Source: Gammaproteobacteria bacterium
Lineage (GTDB): Bacteria; Pseudomonadota; Gammaproteobacteria; SZUA-229
NCBI GenBank assembly: GCA_015488885.1
Contig: WFMW01000048.1
Span: 1 to 57,767 of the forward strand
Direction of reading: 5' to 3'
DNA: 57,767 bases
Every line of letters begins with the position of its first letter. The first letter of the stretch is position 1. The notes beneath the pieces were generated by a model that saw only the letters and a program-made list of their open reading frames with translations, was not told the DNA's origin and did not search any database. A program made the position numbers and the translations under genes. Positions 27,956-37,205 of this stretch are shown here, piece by piece.

Positions 27956-30247
27956 TTATTGCAATATGTCATGGTAACCATAAATAGATTGCTCCAGTGT
28001 ATGACGTGCCTTGCTGCCAGCTATATTCCCCAGGCCTTTAAGAACAAACTGTACCAGAATTGAGCTTTCATAGAGGTTATCTGTGGTGGAGTTCTGTAAA
28101 CGCCGTTGAGCCAGTAACTGAAGTGACCAGCAACAGTTATCATAGGATAACCCGGTTATCGTATTAATGTTTTTATTATCTTTAAGTGAATAGTTCCAGC
28201 GTGCATAGGCGCTGAGTCTTGCATTGATCGGCATCACCAGAGAAGTATCTGTCTGTTGTAAATCCAGAGTATTATTTTTTAGCCGCTTTCTGTATCCAAA
28301 ATTAAAAATATGCCGGTTGTCAGTCTGGTAATGCAGCAAATAATTCTCTTTGGAAAAACGATTAGCATCAGCGTCCCATTGTAAGTCAATGTTACCTGAC
28401 CAGGCACCTGCCTGAGTCGCCAGCTCTGCGATAATATCAGACTGTCTGCGGCTATCAGTAGTTCCATCTATCGATACCCGACGGTCATTAAAATATAGAA
28501 TCTGACCAATACTGGCGCGCATACTCTGTTTGCTATTTACTGGATTTATCAGGCGGCTGGTTAATGCAATAGTAAGCTGGTTAGCATCGCCGATTCTGTC
28601 GCCGCCAATAAAACGATTGTCGCGGAACAGTTGTGCAATGCTGAAATCGGGAATGCTGGTGTCAAATAAAGGGATGTTGTTCTGTGCTTTATACGGAACT
28701 TTTAAATAATATAATCTTGGCTCAAGTGTCTGCACCAGACCATTGCTCAGGGTGCGTTCAAAAAACAGTCCGGTATCAATACTGCTGACAGGCAAGTTGC
28801 GATCTTCAATGCGTTGTTTGCTACCGTTGTCGGGTCCAACGTTATATTGAGTATGACTGAATTTAATTGCCGGGTCAAAAAACCAGGCGGCACCAGATAG
28901 CGGCCAGTAAAACCCAGGTCGCAGGGTAATGCGTGAACCGGTAGGCTTATTATTGTCTTCATGTCTGAATTCAACCAGTTCAGAGTCAAGGGTAAATTGG
29001 ATACCATGTTTGCCAACAGCTGTTTCCCCATTCAGGGTCAACTGTGGTAGTCGTGCATAGGGGCGGGTGGCCAGAGGGGAGCTGGTGTCAATGGTTTTAA
29101 TTTTCTGAACCAGTGTGCGCATGTGCCAGTCCTGAGTGTCATAATTCAGGCGAGCGCTACGGTCGAGATGGGTCTGGCTGGTGATATTCAGGTTATTACT
29201 AAAATCATTAAAATAATCCTTATCAGAAATATCCTGTAAATCAATGGCCATGCTCAGGTTGGGCATAATAGTACTGTATTGCTGGTAGCGTACCTGATAA
29301 CGTTTCTGTTGACTGATTCTGTCGCGATGCAGATAGGCGCCATGTAAACTACCATGACTGGATTTTGTTAGATAGCGATATTCACCGCCTAGTTCAATAC
29401 CCCGTTTGGCCATAAAATGCGGTGTAATCGTTGCATCCATGTTGGGTGCAATATTCCAGTACCAGGGTTGGGCGAATTCCAGTCCGCGTGATGATGAAGT
29501 ACCAAACTCTGGAAATAATAAACCACTACGACGCTTGTTACTGGTGGGGAACTGAATATAAGGGGTGTATAAAAATGGCACACCTTTAAAGCGCATAATG
29601 ACATTATGTGCGCTACCATACTCTTTGTTGTGATTGATGGTGATTTTTTTAGCATTGATTAGCCAGTCCGGTGAGTTAAGATTACAGCTGGTAATGCTTG
29701 CATTATGCAGGGTTGAAATATGATTGCTACCGGTGGTAATGGAACCAGCAGTACCTTTCAGGCTGATGCTGCGTTTTTTATTTTCCGCAGGCAGGATAAA
29801 TTTTGTATGGGTGAAAGTGCCCTGGTTGGCAGAATTTGACAGTGAAAAGGTCGCCTTACTGGCATCAAGTGACAGGCTGGGTGTATCAATATGAACATTG
29901 CCGGTAACTTGCAGAAAATCTTTTTGCTGATCGTAGCGAGCTTTGTCAGCATGGACATAAAGCTGATTCTTTTTTATATCAATATTACCTGTCAGCACGG
30001 TAGTGCCATCCGGTAATGTGCTGGAATAATTGGCACCAATATAGGTTTTAAGCTGGTTGTCGGGCGAGAATAGTGGTGGTGCCTGATAATCGGGTGCCGA
30101 TGGATCAGTAGATTGACACTGTCTACTTGCTGGATGCGCCAGGAAGGTCACGGATAACAGAAAAAACAAAGCGACCAGTCTCATTGTGGTGGCAAGTATT
30201 TTGCTGAACCAGATTCTGGAAAACCGGCATAGAGAAAATACAGGCAT
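27956..30247 (-). CDS. lptD: LPS assembly outer-membrane protein LptD
   Basis: A 763-residue protein: signal peptide, a periplasmic OstA-type beta-jellyroll (about 65-215) and a C-terminal beta-barrel. It inserts LPS into the outer leaflet together with LptE. All four disulfide cysteines of the family are present: C44 (RQCQST), C188 (TSCNL) and C705-C706 (DNCCW). Start is ambiguous: the ATG at 30247 gives a long basic N-region before the hydrophobic core; an in-frame ATG at 30184 gives a short normal signal peptide (MRLVALFFLLSV) and may be the real start. It begins 14 bp after argF, so it probably relies on the arg promoter. Confidence 0.93.
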   Translation of the reverse strand: MPVFSLCRFSRIWFSKILATTMRLVALFFLLSVTFLAHPASRQCQSTDPSAPDYQAPPLFSPDNQLKTYIGANYSSTLPDGTTVLTGNIDIKKNQLYVHADKARYDQQKDFLQVTGNVHIDTPSLSLDASKATFSLSNSANQGTFTHTKFILPAENKKRSISLKGTAGSITTGSNHISTLHNASITSCNLNSPDWLINAKKITINHNKEYGSAHNVIMRFKGVPFLYTPYIQFPTSNKRRSGLLFPEFGTSSSRGLEFAQPWYWNIAPNMDATITPHFMAKRGIELGGEYRYLTKSSHGSLHGAYLHRDRISQQKRYQVRYQQYSTIMPNLSMAIDLQDISDKDYFNDFSNNLNITSQTHLDRSARLNYDTQDWHMRTLVQKIKTIDTSSPLATRPYARLPQLTLNGETAVGKHGIQFTLDSELVEFRHEDNNKPTGSRITLRPGFYWPLSGAAWFFDPAIKFSHTQYNVGPDNGSKQRIEDRNLPVSSIDTGLFFERTLSNGLVQTLEPRLYYLKVPYKAQNNIPLFDTSIPDFSIAQLFRDNRFIGGDRIGDANQLTIALTSRLINPVNSKQSMRASIGQILYFNDRRVSIDGTTDSRRQSDIIAELATQAGAWSGNIDLQWDADANRFSKENYLLHYQTDNRHIFNFGYRKRLKNNTLDLQQTDTSLVMPINARLSAYARWNYSLKDNKNINTITGLSYDNCCWSLQLLAQRRLQNSTTDNLYESSILVQFVLKGLGNIAGSKARHTLEQSIYGYHDILQ

Positions 30248-30261
30248 ATTTATCGTTACAG

Positions 30262-31194
30262 TCAGCCCACCAGTAAAAATTCTAACAGAGCTTTTTGTGC
30301 ATGTAGCCGGTTTTCTGCTTCCTGCCAGACAACGCTCTGGTTACCATCAATAACATCGTGAGCCACTTCTTCACCACGATGCGCAGGCAGGCAATGCATA
30401 AACAGAGCAGCTTTGTTTGCTACCTGCATGTGTTTACCGGTCACCTGAAAATCAGCAAAAGCCTGTTCACGTATTTTCTGTTCTTCTTCCTGACCCATGC
30501 TTGCCCAGACATCGGTAACGATGAGGTCGCTGTTCTCACAGGCAGTCAGTGCATCATGGGTAATATGTATATTATCCTTACATTCTTCAGTGAAACGTGC
30601 AGCAGGTTCAAACCCGGGGGGGCAGGCAATGTTTAACTTAAAATCAAGAATCTTTGCAGCGTGCATATAAGAATGGCACATATTGTTTCCATCTCCTACC
30701 CAGGTGACGGTTTTGCCCTGGATATTACCACGCTGCTCAGCATAGGTTTGCATGTCGGCTAATAGCTGACAGGGGTGAACATCATCGGTTAGCCCGTTAA
30801 TCACCGGCACAGAAGAATATTTCGCCAGTAACTCGGCTTTATGATGATCAAAGGTGCGTACCATAATGCAGTCAACCATGCTGGACAGAACGCGGGCGCT
30901 GTCTTCAACCGGCTCGCCACGACCCAGTTGGGTGTCTCGAGGTGATAGAAAAAGGGCGTGTCCACCAAACTGCGTCATACCGGTTTCAAACGAGACACGG
31001 GTACGGGTGGATGATTTCTCAAAAATCATTGCCAGGACTTTATTTTTCAGTGGTTCATAAATTTCACCGTTACGCTGTATGGTTTTTAATGCTATGGCGC
31101 GCTGAATGAGGGTGTTAAATTCATGCCGATTTATATCGGTCAGAGTCAGAAAATGACGGATAGAATCAGCTTTGTTTGTGGCTGGAAAAGACAT
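30262..31194 (-). CDS. argF: Ornithine carbamoyltransferase
   Basis: A 310-residue enzyme joining carbamoyl phosphate and ornithine to citrulline in arginine synthesis. The carbamoyl-phosphate motif STRTRVSFE (about 59-67), HPCQ (about 140-143) and [11 protein letters not shown] (about 268-278) are all conserved. Length is typical. It lies 59 bp after argD and 14 bp before lptD on the same strand, which makes an argD-argF-lptD-surA transcription unit likely. Confidence 0.95.
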   Translation of the reverse strand: MSFPATNKADSIRHFLTLTDINRHEFNTLIQRAIALKTIQRNGEIYEPLKNKVLAMIFEKSSTRTRVSFETGMTQFGGHALFLSPRDTQLGRGEPVEDSARVLSSMVDCIMVRTFDHHKAELLAKYSSVPVINGLTDDVHPCQLLADMQTYAEQRGNIQGKTVTWVGDGNNMCHSYMHAAKILDFKLNIACPPGFEPAARFTEECKDNIHITHDALTACENSDLIVTDVWASMGQEEEQKIREQAFADFQVTGKHMQVANKAALFMHCLPAHRGEEVAHDVIDGNQSVVWQEAENRLHAQKALLEFLLVG

Positions 31195-31253
31195 AATAGT
31201 TTTAAATAATTCAAATAGCCCAGATTAACGTGAGCCGGAAGCAATAATTAAAA

Positions 31254-32444
31254 TCAGGCGGCTGCCTGATGAAGTTTTATCTGTATCAGTTCGCATACTG
31301 TATTAATAACCTGATCAGCTTGCTGTTGGGTGAAAATTAATGGGGGTAACAGGCGTATGACATTGCCCGCTGTGACATTAATTAACAGTTGCCTGTCGGC
31401 GGCAGCCTTAACCAGCTCGGTACAGGGCTGGTTAAGCTCAATACCTATCATCAGGCCTTTACCGCGGATAGCCCGTACTGATTCAACATTGCCTAGCTGC
31501 TTACTGAATTGCGCAAGAAAATAGCGGCCCAGTCTGGTTGCATGATCAATCAGCTGCTGTTCTTCCATGGTGTCAATCACGCTACAGGCAACCGCGCAGG
31601 CTAATGGATTGCCGCCAAAGGTGGAACCATGGTTGCCCGGTTTTATTAAAGCTGACGTTTTTTCATTTGTCAGGCAGGCACCAATGGGTAAACCATTCCC
31701 CAGCGCTTTGGCCAGCGTCATAATATCCGGCTGAATGTTATTATGCTGAAAGGCAAACCATTTGCCGGTTCTGCCCATGCCAGTCTGAATTTCATCGAGA
31801 ATCAGTAACCAGCCCTTATTATCACAGAGCGTACGCAGCTGGTTCAGGTATGATTCATCAGGTATATTAACACCGCCTTCGCCCTGAACCGGTTCAACCA
31901 TCACCGCCACGATATTACTGTGGTTATCGCTGATATTTTTTATGGCCGCAATGTCATCATAAGGTGCACGCACAAACCCCTGCACCAGTGGTTCAAAACC
32001 AGCCTGTACCTTACGGTTACCTGTAGCGCTTAAAGTGGCCATAGTGCGCCCATGGAAACTTTTATCCATGACAATAATCGTTGGTTTATTAATGCCCTGT
32101 GCGTGGCCATATAAGCGAGCTAGTTTAATGGCCGCTTCATTGGCTTCAGCACCGGAATTGGCAAAGAATACCCGATCCAGTGATGAGATTTGAGCTAATT
32201 TATCGGCCAGTAATTCCTGTTTCTCTATGCGATATAAATTGGATGTATGAATAAGCTGGCCGGCCTGTGAACAGATGGTTTCTGTAATTGCTGGATGGGC
32301 ATGACCCAGGCCACAGACGGCAATGCCGCTGAGAGCATCCAGATATGGCTGGTTGTGTTTATCATATAAAATGGCACCTTCACCGCGAGTAAAGGTTATT
32401 TCAAGTGGCGCATAGGTGTTCATCAGGTGTTGGTGTGTTGTCAT
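31254..32444 (-). CDS. argD: Acetylornithine aminotransferase
   Basis: A 396-residue class III PLP aminotransferase converting N-acetylglutamate semialdehyde to N-acetylornithine. The PLP lysine is in TLAKALGNGLPIGA (about 250), with DEIQTGMGRTGKWFAF upstream, both typical. Length is normal. Its leader contains a sigma70-like promoter and an intrinsic-terminator-like hairpin (32511-32531), about 67 bp before the ATG. It is the first gene of the arg-lptD-surA run and diverges from rep. Confidence 0.94.
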   Translation of the reverse strand: MTTHQHLMNTYAPLEITFTRGEGAILYDKHNQPYLDALSGIAVCGLGHAHPAITETICSQAGQLIHTSNLYRIEKQELLADKLAQISSLDRVFFANSGAEANEAAIKLARLYGHAQGINKPTIIVMDKSFHGRTMATLSATGNRKVQAGFEPLVQGFVRAPYDDIAAIKNISDNHSNIVAVMVEPVQGEGGVNIPDESYLNQLRTLCDNKGWLLILDEIQTGMGRTGKWFAFQHNNIQPDIMTLAKALGNGLPIGACLTNEKTSALIKPGNHGSTFGGNPLACAVACSVIDTMEEQQLIDHATRLGRYFLAQFSKQLGNVESVRAIRGKGLMIGIELNQPCTELVKAAADRQLLINVTAGNVIRLLPPLIFTQQQADQVINTVCELIQIKLHQAAA

Positions 32445-32510
32445 TTGTCTATTTAATTACCCATGTAAAAACACAAAACTGCTAAAAAAACAAAACTGCA
32501 AAAAAGCAAA

Positions 32511-32531
32511 AGCGGCAGTCATGCTGCCGCT
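32511..32531 (-). terminator. Intrinsic-terminator-like hairpin in the argD leader
   Basis: AGCGGCAG and CTGCCGCT form an 8-bp GC-rich stem with a 5-base loop. Read on the minus strand, the stem is followed by TTTTGCTTTTTT and further T-rich sequence, the form of a rho-independent terminator. It lies upstream of argD, just after the predicted transcript start (about 32542), so it would act as an attenuator or block antisense transcripts. Confidence 0.65.
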
Positions 32532-32548
32532 TAATATCTAAAAGGCTG

Positions 32549-32577
32549 ATTATACCTGCCCTGATGTTTAAATCCAA
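32549..32577 (-). promoter_or_regulatory. Putative promoter of argD
   Basis: On the minus strand a perfect TATAAT (32549-32554) follows TTGGAT (32572-32577) at 17 bp spacing. The start would be near 32542, leaving a leader of about 98 bases that contains the hairpin at 32511-32531. No clear ARG box was seen. Confidence 0.6.
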
Positions 32578-32697
32578 TACCTGTTCAAGTACCAGTTTGG
32601 GGTGGACTGCTGAAAAAAACAAAAAAAACGGTCAAACTGAAGCAATTCCTGTCTGCCTTCAAGTAAAATAGCCACCCCCAGTAAAGCAGAACCCGTT

Positions 32698-34728
32698 TTG
32701 AATAAATTTTCACCTCAATCATATAGCAAGCCCCAGCTTAATCCTCAGCAGCAGGAAGCCGTTTTTTATATTGATGGCCCCTTGCTGGTGCTGGCGGGTG
32801 CTGGTAGTGGCAAAACTCGGGTTATCACCGAAAAAATTGCCTATCTACTGGGAGAATGCGGAATAACGCCCAGGCATATTGCGGCGGTAACGTTTACCAA
32901 TAAATCGGCGCGTGAAATGAAAGCACGGATTAAAAAACTGGTGGGCAATAAAGCCAGCCGTGGTCTGCGTGTTTCGACGTTTCACCGGCTATCTCTGGGT
33001 ATTCTGCAAAAAGAATACCGAGTGCTGGATTATAAAGCCGGTTTTTCGGTGTTTGCACACGGTGATTGTATCACCGTGTTAGCCGAGTTACTCAAACTCA
33101 CCGGTGAGCGTGGTGTGGATGCGGCGGAATCTGCACACTGGCAAATCAGTCAGTGGAAAAATAACGGTATTATGCCAGAACAGGCTTTTGATGTTGCCGA
33201 GGATGATCGGCAACTGGGAATTGCCAGGCTGTATGGAAATTATCAGCGCCAGTTGCATGCTTATAATGCCTTCGATCTTGATGACCTGATTCTGCAAACC
33301 GTGCATATTTTTAGAACGCATCCTGAAATATTGAAAAAGTGGCAGAATTACATTCACTATTTACTGGTAGATGAGTATCAGGATACCAATGCCATGCAGT
33401 ATGAACTGGTAAAAATGCTGGCTGAACAGCGTGAGTGTCTGACTGCGGTGGGGGATGATGACCAGTCCATTTATGCCTGGCGCGGTGCGCGTCCAGAGAA
33501 TCTATTGCAGCTGTCAAAAGATTTTCCACGTATGAAACTGATTAAACTGGAGCAGAATTACCGCTCCAGCTCACGCATACTCAAACTTGCCAATAGCCTG
33601 ATTGCGCATAACCCGCATGTTTATGAAAAACGTCTATGGAGTGATCTGGGCGCGGGTGACGAAATACGGATGATTCAGTGTAACAGTGAAGAAGATGAAG
33701 CTGAGCGCGTCTGTATAGAAATTCAGTCACATCGGATTCAGCGGCAGACAAAATTCAGCCACTATGCCATTTTGTATCGGGGTAATTTTCAGGCGCGGAT
33801 GTTTGAACGTTATCTACGCGCCATGCATATTCCCTATGTTGTCAGTGGGGGTATATCCTTTTTTGAACGTACTGAAATAAAAGATATTGTGGCGTATTTA
33901 CGTTTACTGGCTAACCCGGATGATGATGCAGCCTTTTTACGGGTCATTAATACCCCACGCCGAAGTATTGGTGCAGCCACGCTGGAAAAACTGGGTAAAT
34001 ATGCGACGCGTCGAGAGGTGAGCATGTTAACGGCCTGTAGCGAGGTAGGGCTGGAGGGAAAAGTTTCCACAACGGCTTATAAAAACCTGAATGTGTTCAG
34101 CAACTGGTTACTAGCACTTGCCTGTCGTGCAGAAAATGAACCAGCCACCACCATTACCCAGCAATTACTCGATGATATTTATTATGAAAACTGGTTGCGT
34201 GAGCAAAGCAAGGATGAAGAAGCCGCAGAACGACGCTGGAAAAATGTGCTGGATTTGCTCGACTGGTTACAGGCTATGCAGAAAAAAGATGCTGAGGCAG
34301 GTGTTGCGCAATTAATGGCGCAATTATCGTTAATGGATATTTTGCAGCGCAATGAAAACGAATCCGACCAGGATGCGGTGCAGTTAATGACCTTGCACGC
34401 AGCCAAAGGGCTGGAATTTCCCCATGTATTTCTAGTTGGTTTTGAAGAAGAACTGCTCCCACATGCAACCAGTATTGCCGAAGATAGTATTGAGGAAGAA
34501 CGTCGTCTGGCGTATGTGGGTATTACCCGTGCAGAAAAAAGTCTGACTATGACCATGGCACGGGTACGTAAACGTTATGGCGAAAAGAACACTGTTGAAC
34601 CCAGTCGTTTCCTGGAAGAATTACCAGAAGAGGAAATTGAGTGGCAGGGTGGTAAAGCAGCAAGAGAAAAAAGCAGTAAAGATAAAGGCCGGGCACACCT
34701 TATGGGTTTAAAAACACTGCTGGAGTAA
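32698..34728 (+). CDS. rep: ATP-dependent DNA helicase Rep
   Basis: A 676-residue SF1A helicase that helps replication forks past obstacles. Walker A is AGAGSGKTR, followed by AVTFTNKSAREMK, the DEYQDTN motif, GDDDQSIYAWRGA, LEQNYRSS and LMTLHAAKGLEF, all in family order. It is the Rep type rather than UvrD: length near 670 and N-terminus LNPQQQEAV. The start is TTG at 32698, the only start giving the conserved N-terminus. The C-terminal tail (EKSSKDKGRAHLMGLKTLLE) is basic and short. It diverges from argD. Confidence 0.94.
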   Translation: MNKFSPQSYSKPQLNPQQQEAVFYIDGPLLVLAGAGSGKTRVITEKIAYLLGECGITPRHIAAVTFTNKSAREMKARIKKLVGNKASRGLRVSTFHRLSLGILQKEYRVLDYKAGFSVFAHGDCITVLAELLKLTGERGVDAAESAHWQISQWKNNGIMPEQAFDVAEDDRQLGIARLYGNYQRQLHAYNAFDLDDLILQTVHIFRTHPEILKKWQNYIHYLLVDEYQDTNAMQYELVKMLAEQRECLTAVGDDDQSIYAWRGARPENLLQLSKDFPRMKLIKLEQNYRSSSRILKLANSLIAHNPHVYEKRLWSDLGAGDEIRMIQCNSEEDEAERVCIEIQSHRIQRQTKFSHYAILYRGNFQARMFERYLRAMHIPYVVSGGISFFERTEIKDIVAYLRLLANPDDDAAFLRVINTPRRSIGAATLEKLGKYATRREVSMLTACSEVGLEGKVSTTAYKNLNVFSNWLLALACRAENEPATTITQQLLDDIYYENWLREQSKDEEAAERRWKNVLDLLDWLQAMQKKDAEAGVAQLMAQLSLMDILQRNENESDQDAVQLMTLHAAKGLEFPHVFLVGFEEELLPHATSIAEDSIEEERRLAYVGITRAEKSLTMTMARVRKRYGEKNTVEPSRFLEELPEEEIEWQGGKAAREKSSKDKGRAHLMGLKTLLE

Positions 34729-34766
34729 ATGCTATCGAATGTTTTATGGTAACGTTATAATTAGTA

Positions 34767-34789
34767 GTAACTACTTGCTGAGTAGCTAC
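34767..34789. repeat. Short copy of the GTAACTAC palindromic repeat
   Basis: GTAACTAC-TTGCTGA-GTAGCTAC matches the terminal palindrome of the MITE-like element at 10897-10918 with few changes. It lies 38 bp after rep and before the unknown secreted-protein gene. No full-length element surrounds it, so it is a solo end or remnant. Confidence 0.6.
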
Positions 34790-34842
34790 AATTAGAATAA
34801 GCCGATTCGAACAAGTCAATTAGAGAAGTTGGCATAAGAGGA

Positions 34843-35955
34843 ATGTGGTTTAGACAACCTGTTGTTATGCGCATACATCTGAAAATTTTTATTGCTGCCG
34901 TCATGTTGAACCTGATGCTGGGTCAGCCAGTGCGGGCGAGCGTAAAATATTATCAGTATAATGGTAATCTGCCCTTTGTTGAGATGATGCTTAATATGAT
35001 GGTGGTGATGGGCATACTTGATAAAATCCCGGCACAGATGATGGGCAATAATTATTATGGTGCCAATAATTATAATGGAACATATGACCAGCAGAATTAT
35101 TTAAAAAACTGGCTGCTACAGAAAGCTTTATTAAACCGGCAGGGTATGGGCTTGTCGGGGTTTAACCCTTATGGCCTGAATTCAACCGGTTTTAATCCTA
35201 TGAGTATGGGGGGGGCTGGCACCACACCGTTGACACTGAATCCAGTCATTTCAAATCTATTGGCACTGAATTCTGTTGGGTTTAATCCACCGGGTTTATA
35301 TATGGGGTCGTATCCGGCTGGAAATGCCCTGGGGTTAGCTGGCTCTGGTTTCAGGCCATGGTATTCCTCGTCATTATCCCGATCACCCTGGGATAATATT
35401 CTATTAGGTAGCTATCCTGCCAGTAATTATACCGACGAGCCTTACTATGATGAGTCATATTATGATGAATATCCTGTTCATGGAACAGGGTTAAGCCGAT
35501 CACCTTTGCGCCATTACATAGAATCGGGTCGGCGCCATCGTTCCCGTCACCGATATTCGCCATTGGCAAGACACTATCAGCATCGGTATCGATCTGGCTA
35601 TAGGCCGGAATACCGCCATGCTATTTCGTCCGCTAATTCACCCTGTGTGACTGAATTCTGCGGAATGTTGAACCCACCAGTTCAGCCTGTTCTTAGGCTA
35701 TCCAGACTCGATGGTTTGTGGGTAACGCAGTCTGGAGAAATGCTGGGTATAAAAAATAACCGGTTTTTATGGAGTGATGGGAACTCACGTTATTTAACCG
35801 GTAAAATCAGGGTACTGCCAGGCCGACTGATTATTCTTGCCGATGGCAGAGAGAATCAGCCCAGGCAGTATCAGTATCGTCTACAGGCGAACCGTCTGCT
35901 AACGCAGGATGCAGGTAATGTAGTACGTGTCTTTATGCGAGTGCCGGTAAATTGA
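34843..35955 (+). CDS. Secreted low-complexity protein with GFNP repeats, function unknown
   Basis: A 370-residue protein I do not recognise. It has a signal peptide (hydrophobic about 13-28, likely cut after VRA). Residues about 55-170 are rich in Asn, Gly, Leu and Met with recurring GFNP/GLN units (SGFNPYGLNSTGFNP, SVGFNPPGL). A Tyr/Asp/Glu patch DEPYYDESYYDEYP (about 200-213) is followed by an Arg/His/Tyr-rich stretch to about 265. The last 90 residues (RLDGLWVTQSGEMLGIKNNRF onward) look like a small folded beta domain. An AGAGGA sits directly before the ATG, so an in-frame ATG at 34867 could be the start. It stands alone; a surface or matrix protein is only a guess. Confidence 0.6.
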   Translation: MWFRQPVVMRIHLKIFIAAVMLNLMLGQPVRASVKYYQYNGNLPFVEMMLNMMVVMGILDKIPAQMMGNNYYGANNYNGTYDQQNYLKNWLLQKALLNRQGMGLSGFNPYGLNSTGFNPMSMGGAGTTPLTLNPVISNLLALNSVGFNPPGLYMGSYPAGNALGLAGSGFRPWYSSSLSRSPWDNILLGSYPASNYTDEPYYDESYYDEYPVHGTGLSRSPLRHYIESGRRHRSRHRYSPLARHYQHRYRSGYRPEYRHAISSANSPCVTEFCGMLNPPVQPVLRLSRLDGLWVTQSGEMLGIKNNRFLWSDGNSRYLTGKIRVLPGRLIILADGRENQPRQYQYRLQANRLLTQDAGNVVRVFMRVPVN

Positions 35956-36264
35956 GCGAATTAACGATGAGTGGCTGTTTTGAAGTCAGCTATTTTCGTT
36001 AAATAAACCGACGGGCCACTTGTTAAAAATCAGTAGAATCAGGAGATGTTCGCCACAAAACTGTAAAGAAAGTTTACATTTCGTCATTGTTGAAATTGCC
36101 GATATTTTTCAAGTTATTGATTAATATAGTTTATTTTTAATGGTATAAAAATTGCATCGTTTGTTGAAATAATTATTGAGGTAATTATTTTGCAATTTTG
36201 ACCGTTTAATCTGGTCAAAAAATTATCAGTCTGTCAGGGATGAATACTGATGTCATAAAAAACT
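35956..36264. other. Non-coding region with hairpins and a promoter-like motif
   Basis: Just after the secreted-protein gene, TTAACGA (35961) pairs with TCGTTAA (36002), with an inner TGGCTG/CAGCTA pair, so it is terminator-like but lacks a T-tract. A TATAAA near 36143 could be a -10. Further on TTTTGACC (36196-36203) and GGTCAAAA (36213-36220) form a perfect 8-bp inverted repeat, an operator or leader hairpin candidate. No gene is visible. Confidence 0.5.
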
Positions 36265-36285
36265 TTGTTTCAATATCAAAATGCT

Positions 36286-36471
36286 ATGAATAAATTAAGA
36301 AGTCAATACAGGCAGTCATTCGGTGATCGGCGTAAACTTAACGTCATTTATAAAGCCCCGTTTTTCGATAGTGATGGTGTGCTGGTTCGTGCAGATAGAC
36401 GTATTCGAGCTGAGCGACGGGTATTTAATGAAGGGGCTGATATAGTAGTGACAGAGCATATTGAGTTGTAA
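36286..36471 (+). CDS. Small Arg-rich protein with DRR/ERR motifs
   Basis: A 61-residue hypothetical protein from the ATG at 36286 (an in-frame TTG at 36265 would add 7 residues). It has SFGDRRKLN near the start and RADRRIRAERRVF in the middle, resembling the tail of the protein at 24633-24980. A 17-codon open frame at 36240-36293 ends across this ATG and might couple translation, though its own ribosome site is poor. No function is known to me; it could be a small regulator. Confidence 0.5.
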   Translation: MNKLRSQYRQSFGDRRKLNVIYKAPFFDSDGVLVRADRRIRAERRVFNEGADIVVTEHIEL

Positions 36472-36682
36472 TAATATTTGTCACTAATCAGCGCACATTA
36501 AGCCGCTATTGTTTCATAACAGGCTGTTTTATCTTAGCCAGAATGCGTACAGCCTTAATCATTCTTGTGTAATTCGTATAAGAATCATATAAAATACCGC
36601 GCTTTTCCCTACAAATGGTAATGCAATAAATAGTGGCCGCAGGGTTAACTAACATTTATTTCTGTTACTGGAGATGCTGCTG

Positions 36683-37183
36683 ATGGCAAATGATAAAGTT
36701 AAAGTTGGTGTGGTGATGGGCAGTCAGAGTGACTGGCCTGTAATGCAATACGCCGTAGAGCAATTTGAGAATTTTGGTGTGGCCTATGAGGCGCAGGTGG
36801 TGTCAGCACACCGTACCCCGGATTTGCTTTTTAGTTATGCACAAAGCGCTTATGAACGAGGGATAAGTTGCATTATTGCGGGTGCAGGTGGTGCTGCACA
36901 CTTACCGGGTATGCTGGCCGCGAAAACGACAGTCCCGATTTTGGGCGTGCCCATTCCATCAAAATATTTAAAAGGCATAGATTCTTTGCTTTCTATTGTG
37001 CAGATGCCAAAAGGCATTCCGGTGGCAACTTTTGCGGTTGGCGAGGCTGGTGCGGTGAATGCTGCTTTATATGCGGTTTCATTACTGGCAATGCATGATA
37101 AGCAACTACTGACCCGGTTGAATGAATTTAGGAAACAACAACAGGAAACTGTATTGTCAATGAAGCTTCCACCCGCTGAGTGA
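36683..37183 (+). CDS. purE: N5-carboxyaminoimidazole ribonucleotide mutase
   Basis: A 166-residue class I PurE that moves the carboxyl group from N5-CAIR to C4 (CAIR) in purine synthesis. The motifs VVMGSQSDWPVM, SAHRTPD with its catalytic histidine, and AGGAAHLPG are all present. The start at 36683 is preferred over 36674 because GGAG then lies at proper spacing. It is 22 bp before purK, its usual partner. Confidence 0.95.
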   Translation: MANDKVKVGVVMGSQSDWPVMQYAVEQFENFGVAYEAQVVSAHRTPDLLFSYAQSAYERGISCIIAGAGGAAHLPGMLAAKTTVPILGVPIPSKYLKGIDSLLSIVQMPKGIPVATFAVGEAGAVNAALYAVSLLAMHDKQLLTRLNEFRKQQQETVLSMKLPPAE

Positions 37184-37205
37184 GCAGATTTAACCCGGAT
37201 ATTTC

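Noticed and set aside
34182-34556. 124-codon minus-strand open frame inside rep
   Set aside because: Antisense shadow of strongly conserved helicase motifs; Ser/Ala-rich composition is typical of such shadows.
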